A DNA stretch of 64,000 bases from NCBI GenBank assembly GCA_030762935.1, contig CM060900.1, positions 289,085,784 to 289,149,783 of the forward strand, read 5' to 3'. Under the pieces are notes generated by a model that saw nothing but the letters and a program-made list of their open reading frames with translations, made no database searches and was not told where the DNA came from. Positions 57,541-64,000 of this stretch are shown here, piece by piece. Made by a program: the position numbers and the translations under genes. Positions within the stretch are counted from its first letter, which is position 1; each line of letters starts with the position of its first letter. Origin of the DNA: Hymenopus coronatus. Lineage: Eukaryota; Arthropoda; Insecta; Mantodea; Hymenopodidae.

Positions 57541-59165
57541 CTGAATTGAGTAAAGGTGCAATACTTTCTAACAAGCTGGCAATATCTACCAGATGTGTAT
57601 GTTCTTTCATTGATAATACAAAAACTAAGGATTTTTGGACATATATATATAATTTTTGTGTGCAGAAGTTGCCTCCAAAATTTGTAAAGGTATTCCTGAA
57701 ACACGCTGTAATTGGTAAAAGAATCTTATGTTAAATTAACATGCAGTTCTTTACCCATATCCCCCCTTTTTAGGCAGTTTCTACAAAGTATTCTTACAAA
57801 AGCACATCTTTATCTCCACTTCATGTTTAGTAAAATAAGCGTTTCTAGATCTGGTTTAATTGCACATTTGATTGTTAAGTACAAGGTAGATGTAGGAAAC
57901 TGAAGTGATCGTACAGTCTTTAAAAGTAAGTTTCTGTATGATGGCCTTGAAATAGCTTTCACTTTCTTTACAAGTGAGAAAGAAATGAATAGTTATTATT
58001 ACAAAATATTGTTTGATATACCCCATGTTAATTGAGCTGTAGGTTTGTAGAAATATTTTCATTACACATTTTATTACAGACACAAGGGAATGCATCAGAA
58101 TGGGAGCATAGATGTTTAAAACAGGTTGTGATGTGCTGACAGAAATTTCATGCTTTTCCATATCACTTCAAGAAACAAGGATTAGTGACAGAACTTTAAG
58201 AAGTGAAGTATTGAAACATTTAAACCAATAATAGAGGGTATTTCAGATATGGCTGGTGCCACAAAACAAAAGCTATCTAAATTTTATTGTATATTTTATG
58301 AGCTCTAGATTTTTTTATTCATTAATCTTTTTTTTTTTTTTTAAGCTAATCCTGTTAACCTCTGAATAAAGACTTTGCAGGTTATTCCAAGAAAATCAAA
58401 TGTATTAGCTTTTTTTGTAATGTAAATGTCTTAAACATAGAGTATTTTAAGTAAAATTGTTAGTCAGTTTTGACAAAATAAAAAGATTAAGAAGGAATAT
58501 TCCACTTTTCGGTGAGGGGAGATATTCTTCAAGAAAATTAGTGCCATATCTTTGAAAGATGTTGAACTTAAAACACCAAAATTGCTATTTCTTTTGGTTA
58601 GTACTGTTCTCTCTTTCTAACTCACATACATACAGAGGTGCAAATGCCTTTTTCAAAACATACTTTATTTTATTCAGAATGCCTAAAACATTTAATGATA
58701 TTGAATTTTTGGGTTGAATGTAGTACTTCTGCCTAATTCACATGAGGTAGAGATAGAAATAAAACTAATTGTATGAGGACTAGGTAATGTCCAAAATCTA
58801 CACATTGACTTCTTTAGGTACTCAGTTTGGTTTTTAAATTGTGACTGAGGTCTCCTATGATTGAAGCACTTCAAATAAGCAAATATCACATGAACTGTTC
58901 AATATATTATACAGATGAAAAAAATATTTGCACTAATGTGTTAATGTATAATTTTAAATAGTACTGATAACTATGCAATATTCTATAAATATTAAAAAAA
59001 GTTTTATTGTATCCATATTCAAAGACTAGCATTCAAATGTAATTTTACTCTTCATTGATTTGATAACGTAACAGTGTAAATGGGATTATACATCTTATAT
59101 TCAGTTGCAGTATAAATATTTGAAGCTGCTGGGCATAACACTTGAATCAGAATTTCTTCTTTTTC
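57541..59165. other. No gene recognised
   Basis: AT-rich sequence with short open frames and a poly(T) run at about 58,329-58,342. Nothing was supported. Confidence 0.45.
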
Positions 59166-59169
59166 AACA

Positions 59170-59270
59170 GATTATCCTCCTCATTGTAGAACTTACACCA
59201 ACTCCTACTAGGAACAACACTGCAATACTGTATGACATCACTGTAAAAGGCCATCATCAAGCTCAGTCCA
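59170..59270 (+). CDS. Candidate internal exon of an unidentified host gene
   Basis: A tract tttcttctttttcaacag gives a strong acceptor and CCAG|gtacat a reasonable donor. The 101 bases between are open in one frame (IILLIVELTPTPTRNNTAIL followed by YDITVKGHHQAQS). The sequence is non-repetitive and protein-like, while its flanks are AT-rich and stop-filled, as expected of an exon. I cannot name the gene, and no neighbouring exon was found. Confidence 0.35.
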
Positions 59271-59449
59271 GGTACATTAAATCTAATACACTATTTGCTA
59301 GGGCTGAAATTTTAAGGGTGAGAGAAACTCAAATCCTAACAAAAATAACATTACCATATCATTTAATTCACTACCTTATAACTTGCAACGCAATACAAGT
59401 AATGTTATTAAAATGTGATGTTTGTTTCTGGAGGGTTAATAAATACTAA

Positions 59450-60960
59450 AGCACACTTAGATACTTAATTGAATAAAATATGCCTATTTGTGTGCTTATT
59501 TTGTGATCAAAACTGTAGAAGGTTTTTTTTCTGATAAACCAGAAGAGCAATGAAATCAATTAATGTACACAAATACATTGCAGTAAGAAAAGCTTCATTA
59601 ATTCCCTGAAGATTACTTCACTGGAAGTTTTAAATAGTCATCTGTAGTATAGAGTGCCAATTTTACCATGCAACATATTTTAAATTAAACAAAAGTTTAG
59701 CTTTGTGAATCCTTTACAGCTTTATTTTAAGAAAATTGCAAAAGAAGCCTCATGACATATTCTCTAAGTAGGAAAAAAAGTATTTGTGAGTATCAAGGTT
59801 AATAGCAACCGATACAGATGACCATTTGAAAAATGCAATTATTTGGCTTCATGTAAATCATGATTTATTCAAAATTGCCAGATAAGTTTTTATCATTTTA
59901 TTATGCCATCTTCATGGCATAGGCATGTATGCATTAGAAAAAGCACAACTTGGGCTGCTGTTGCAGGCTGAAATGAATACCCCAGTGTTAAGAAGTTGCA
60001 GGCTGAAATGAATACCCCAGTGTTAAGAAGTTGTAGGCTGAAATGAATACCCCAGTGTTAAGAAGTTGCAGGCTGAAATGAATACCCCAGTGTTAAGAAG
60101 TTGTAGGCTGAAATGAATACCCCAGTGTTAAGAAGTTGCAGGCTGAAATGAATTCCCCAGTGTTAAGAAAATAAAAGGATGTAAAAATGAGGGTAGTTTT
60201 TATTATAAAATTATGTATTTTTATTTTAATTATAGTGATAATATTGAATATGAAAAAATACAGCAACTGCAGACTGTCTTGGGGGAAAAGTATAATACCC
60301 CTTAGAAATAAATTTGTCTGTAAACAAATGAACTAAGTACTAATGTGAATATAAATGTATAACATAAATATAAATGCATAACATGAAAGTTTAAATTTTT
60401 AAGAATTTCCATTAGATTATAGGAGAAAGTTGCTGGCTATAATATTATCTAAATGTGTGCAATTTAACTGCAGTGCTTTACATCAGACACCTAATTTACT
60501 TCATAAGAAATATAAAGCAGAAAATTACTAAGCTAATCTTAATGATTTTCAGTTAATGAAAATAAAGTTACAATCTATCAAGTTTCAATTGATTGCTTCT
60601 CATGTTTTCTTATGAGACATTCATACATGAGGGAGATGTGTACACTTCACTCATCCAGTACAAATTGTGACATTGATATAAACAAGTTATTGATGCCCTT
60701 AATGTTAGCATGATGTATAATTCAATCACGGTAATACACATCTATGGTTCAAAATATTTAGAAGATAACTCAGTAGGTACTACCTTCCACGAAGGCTACA
60801 TTGAAAGTCATGAGCAATCCATTGTTAATATTCAAATTTCAACACTAACAAAAGGACTGCAGGATCATAATCTATAGACTTCACACCACATGTTACCATA
60901 TTGTGATGTCATTAGCTTCTATCATGTGACTATAGGCTGTATTTCTAAAATTGCAAATAT
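59450..60960. other. No gene recognised except a minisatellite
   Basis: AT-rich DNA without supported coding sequence. It contains the 35-bp tandem repeat at 59,961-60,170, annotated separately. Confidence 0.45.
59961..60170 (+). repeat. Minisatellite: six 35-bp units
   Basis: Six head-to-tail units of ttg(c/t)aggctgaaatgaatac followed by cccagtgttaagaag start at 59,961, 59,996, 60,031, 60,066, 60,101 and 60,136. The only regular variant is C or T at the fourth base, in the order C, C, T, C, T, C. The last unit has one extra change (attcccc). Confidence 0.95.
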
Positions 60961-60972
60961 CAATGTTTAATT

Positions 60973-61950
60973 TTGACAGTGAGCTGTATTGAATTCCTTG
61001 TTAAAGAGAGAAAATCTGCTGCTGAAATTCACCTCAGACTTCATGGTGCCTATGGGGATGTCTGCGTGGGTGCTAGCAGCATTATGAGATGGGTAAAGCA
61101 TTTTAAAGATGGGAAAATGAATATCCAAGATGAGCTTTGTAGCAGTTGCCCATGAACTGTCTCCATGGAACGCAACAAGTAAAGAGTTGATGGAGATCAT
61201 AGAGCAGATGGGCATATCACTGTGGGTAAAATTGCTGCACACTTTGCAGTTGGACATAGTGCAGTGCAAGCAATGATGGAAACCTTAGGATATTGAAAAG
61301 TTTGTGCCCATTGGGTCCTGCATTTATTGAATTAAGACCTCAAAACTTCACAGAAGAACCATCAGCCAAAACCTTCTTAAGAGGTTTCAAAATAAAGTTG
61401 ATGATTTTTTGGCAAGTATTATGATAGGTGATGAAAACGATTCATTCATTACAAGCTTAAAATAAAATGCTAGAGCATAGTATGCCAGCATTTGGATTCC
61501 CCATCAAAGAAAAAAGTGAAGACAGTGTGATCTACTGGAAAGGTTAGGAGTAGTATCATCGTGATGCACAGTAATGCATTCTGGTTGATTATCTTGAAAC
61601 TGGACAAACTATAAACACTGCCTGCTATATCCATACACTTTATGTGCTCAGTCATGCATTGCATCCTAAGCAGTCTGGAAAAATCATCCTGCAGCAGGTT
61701 AATATGCATCCTCATGCTGCCCATGTCACAATGGAGAAGATCAGAACATTTGGGGATGAAACTCTTCCACATCCTCCTTACAATCCCAACTTGGCACCCT
61801 CCGACTACAGTATTTTTAGTTCCATTAAGAAACAAATGTGAGGCCAACACTAAGAGATGCTGAAGGATGTTCAGAAAATAGTACATCAGTGTCTTTGTGT
61901 AGATGAAATGGAATATCATTGTAAGGGTACTTCAATCTAGCAGGACAATG
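60973..61950 (+). pseudogene. Mariner transposase, decayed (SETMAR-like, DD34D type)
   Basis: The N-terminal paired HTH region is at about 60,985-61,155 (SCIEFLVKERKSAAEIHLRL then HGAYGDVCVGASSIMRWVKH). Later pieces read ITVGKIAAHFAVGHSAVQAM and TLGY-KVCAHWVL near 61,290. The first catalytic Asp region appears as IGDEND (about 61,424-61,441). The last third is in the frame 61,644-61,841: VNMHPHAAHVTMEKI, then LPHPPYNPNLAPSDYSIF. The final Asp (APSD) is kept. Where the second Asp should stand, 35 residues earlier, this copy has Val, so catalysis is lost quite apart from its many stops. No terminal repeats were recognised. Confidence 0.8.
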
Positions 61951-62700
61951 GGTAAAATGTGTGTAGTGAAATGGAGACTATGTTGAAAAGTAAAAGAAAA
62001 TTCTGTAGATCGTGATGATGCACTTGGCTTCTCTAAAAATCAAAGATAAGAGATTAAAAATTGTTGCTAACTACTTTCAGTATAACGCTTGTATTTTGGA
62101 AATCTCATTTCAAAATCTCTTCTATATCTGTATTTAACACTAAAATATTTGCTATTAAACAGGCTATTATTTATGCAATTCACAACTTGCTAGAGAGTTC
62201 AGCAGTTTCAACAGGTTGTCTTTTGGCTTTAGAACTTCTAAAATCAGTTTATTACTAATCCAATTGTAAGTGGCACTTATTGAATGTATAGGATTTAACA
62301 TTGCTTATCTGTAAAATTATTTTCAGTTGCTGGACTTAGGAATTGTCTCCTGTAGACAATGAAATGGTAGTTGATTGGCAAAATTAATCAAAGAAAAAGG
62401 AGAATTTTTTGGCTAAATTTTCCCATATGTGATATCTAAAGATATTCAAAATCAATAATTGATAAATGGCAATAGAAATGGGATCAACTGAATGCTGCAA
62501 AGCACTCTAAGCAGTACAATATTCCCGGAGAGCAATAGGGTTCATGGGTAATATATTGTTTGACAGCCCTATGTGAAAAAAAAACTGTAATTGCAAACAG
62601 CTAGCACCCACTAGTATGCAATTTTTGTTAAGCAAACTATCACTGAAAGTTTATAATATATTGTTTAGGCTTCTTTTAAAATATAATTTTAAAATTGTTA
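61951..62700. other. No gene recognised
   Basis: AT-rich sequence between two mariner-type elements. No motifs or repeats were supported. Confidence 0.45.
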
Positions 62701-62872
62701 TATATATGTATACAAGGATTGAATGAAAAGTAATGCCTCCACCTTCATAACTCTTCAACACATGGTAACATTGGTATGCGGCAGGTACTGCCTTGTTCCG
62801 TAACCTCTTCTCTACAGCTCCAGTTGGCGGAAAGCCTTAGCATTGAATGGTTGTGTTGTTACAGTGTAAAAT

Positions 62873-63136
62873 ATGGAACCCTGCCAGTCAATGCGTTTTA
62901 AGAAACGTGCAGTCATTGAATTCTTGACAGCAAAAGGTGTCACCCCAAAGGAGATTCATCGGAGAATGAAAGCAATTTATGGTGATTGTGTTGATGTGAT
63001 CACTGTGTGTCATTGGGCAAGTAAGTTTAAAGATGTTGGGGTGGGAACATCTGACTTGCATAACAAACAAAGAGTTGGACGTCCTGTGACAGCAACCACC
63101 GAGTTTCACAAGCAAAATATTGACAGATTGATTTAG
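62873..63136 (+). pseudogene. Mariner transposase N-terminus, left arm
   Basis: The frame from ATG 62,873 reads SMRFKKRAVIEFLTAKGVTP then KEIHRRMKAIYGDCVDVITV and HNKQRVGRPVTATTEF. This is the paired helix-turn-helix DNA-binding region of mariner transposases, which recognises the element's ends. Translation stops at 63,136 at the junction with the opposite arm. No catalytic domain follows. Confidence 0.8.
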
Positions 63137-63311
63137 AATGCAAGTCATATGTTCCCACCTCAACATCTTTAAACTTACTCGCCCAACGCACAGTACTCAC
63201 ATCAACACAGTCACCATAAACTGCTTTCATTCTCTGATGAATCTCCTTTGGGGTGGCACCTTCTGCGCGTTGCTTAAATCGCATTGACCTATCGTCTGCA
63301 AAGGGTTCCAT
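63027..63311 (-). pseudogene. Mariner transposase N-terminus, right arm
   Basis: On the minus strand the same N-terminus appears from ATG 63,311: SMRFKQRAEGATPKEIHQRM then KAVYGDCVDVSTVRWASKF. It lacks the block IEFLTAKG present in the left arm and is therefore a diverged, independently deleted copy. Confidence 0.8.
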
Positions 63312-63479
63312 ACTTTACACTGTAACAACACAGTCGTTCAATGCTAAGGCTTCCCACCAACTGGAGCTGTAGAGAAGAGGCTACAGAACAAGCCAGCACC
63401 TGCCACATACCAATGTTGCCATCTATTGAAGATTTACAAAGGTTTAGGCATTACTTTTCATTCAACCCTCGTATATAAA

Positions 63480-63748
63480 GTCTCATACTTGATAGTGGAC
63501 TAAAAAGCATCATTACATAATTGAGTATGATAGTAACAATATAATTACACTTTTAAATGCATAATATGCATTTTAATTTATTTGTGTAGTTATACATTCA
63601 TATAATAGTTTTGATAATAGTTTGATAATAATATGCAGTCTGGTTAAACAAAACCATAAGTTTTGGTTATGTTTTTGAAGAATTAAGGTTTAAGATGAGA
63701 GGAATCTTCAGATATAAAAAATAAAAATGTATTTTTGTTATATATATT
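63480..63748. other. No gene recognised
   Basis: AT-rich spacer between the fold-back mariner element and the terminal SINE. Confidence 0.45.
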
Positions 63749-64000
63749 GTCTCCTTAGCGCGGTGGTAGCGTTGCTACTTACCAAGCGGGAGACCTGGGT
63801 TCGATCCCCAGTACCGGCGTGGGGATTTTTCCCCCGCTGGGAGACCTGGCCCGGGGTGCACTCAGCCTCGTAAGGTCCCTGGGGGACCAATTGAGGAGCT
63901 ACTTGATGGAGAAGTAGCGGCTCCAGGTCATGAGGACCGCATTAACCGGCCGGGGTTATTCGAGGCACTGACCACGTCTCACCCTCCAATACTGCACCCC
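63749..64000 (+). repeat. tRNA-derived SINE, family B, running off the window
   Basis: The head reads gtctccttagcgcggtggta with A box tagcgcggtgg (63,756-63,766) and B box gggttcgatcccc (63,797-63,809). It is followed by accggcgtgggg and a GC-rich body (gaggagctacttgatggaga and ggccggggttattcg). The GC content contrasts sharply with the AT-rich flank. A related head is embedded in the composite at 5,242-5,300. The 3' end lies outside the window. Confidence 0.8.

Larger units (their letters stand above)
62711..63473. mobile_element. Fold-back mariner derivative (763 bp) with TA target duplication
   Basis: The left end reads TACAAGGATTGAATGAAAAG and the right end is the inverse of TACGAGGGTTGAATGAAAAG. 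TA flanks both sides (62,709-62,710; 63,474-63,475). As in the element at 46.6 kb, the inverted repeats extend far inwards (about 62,711-63,140 against 63,473-63,140). Both encode the start of a mariner transposase. The two arms differ by substitutions and small deletions, so they have diverged since the duplication. Confidence 0.88.

Noticed and set aside
63749..63825. Functional tRNA gene
   Set aside because: A and B boxes are present, but the sequence runs into a long SINE body and the acceptor-stem halves do not pair convincingly, so it is a tRNA-derived SINE head.

Overview
The window looks like non-coding, transposon-dense nuclear DNA from an arthropod, most likely an insect with a large genome. 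No bacterial-style operons are present. Long stretches carry no gene, GA/GT/AAT microsatellites are frequent, introns with GT-AG borders can be seen, and there are tRNA-derived SINEs and several classes of decayed transposable element. I cannot name the species. Almost every protein-coding trace is a mobile element with stops and frameshifts. Only two or three short exon-like pieces could belong to host genes.

Layout. 1-5.1 kb: nothing recognised apart from a short tandem duplication. 5.2 kb: composite tRNA-type SINE. 6.0-7.0 kb: internally deleted piggyBac element with CCCTAGAATG ends. 8.8-10.6 kb: decayed transposase-like gene with one intron. 11.0 kb: SINE. 12.5-12.9 kb: dispersed repeat with a second inverted copy at 51.2-51.7 kb. 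13.6-19.4 kb: a LINE with a zinc-knuckle ORF1 and an endonuclease-RT-RNase H ORF2, partly deleted. 19.9-23.2 kb: tandem array of roughly 0.45-0.6 kb AT-rich units.

24.8-48.1 kb is the main feature: a decayed Polinton/Maverick (adintovirus-like) provirus. It keeps traces of the full gene set: protein-primed family B DNA polymerase (+), DDE integrase with chromodomain (-), unassigned ORFs (-), packaging ATPase (-), phospholipase A2-like minor capsid gene (+), adenain-like protease (+), penton-like protein (+) and double jelly-roll major capsid protein (+). It has been split by later insertions: a gag/protease-bearing LTR-retroelement fragment (about 30.8-34.4 kb), a jockey-type LINE on the minus strand (about 34.4-39.4 kb), a hAT transposon with a perfect 8-bp target duplication (39,958-42,459), and a fold-back mariner-like element inside the capsid gene (46,584-47,467). 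Without these inserts the remaining viral-type DNA is about 11-12 kb.

48.6-49.9 kb holds minus-strand exon-like sequence. 50-51 kb holds a second, 3'-truncated copy of the LINE seen at 14-19 kb. 55.2-56.5 kb is a cluster of SINEs and an AAT palindrome. 57 kb has a transposase DDE fragment, 59.2 kb a candidate exon, 60.0 kb a 35-bp minisatellite, 61-62 kb a decayed mariner, 62.7-63.5 kb a second fold-back mariner derivative, and the window ends inside another tRNA-derived SINE.

Limits: all family names come from reading motifs by eye. No alignments or database searches were run, and boundaries without terminal repeats are approximate.
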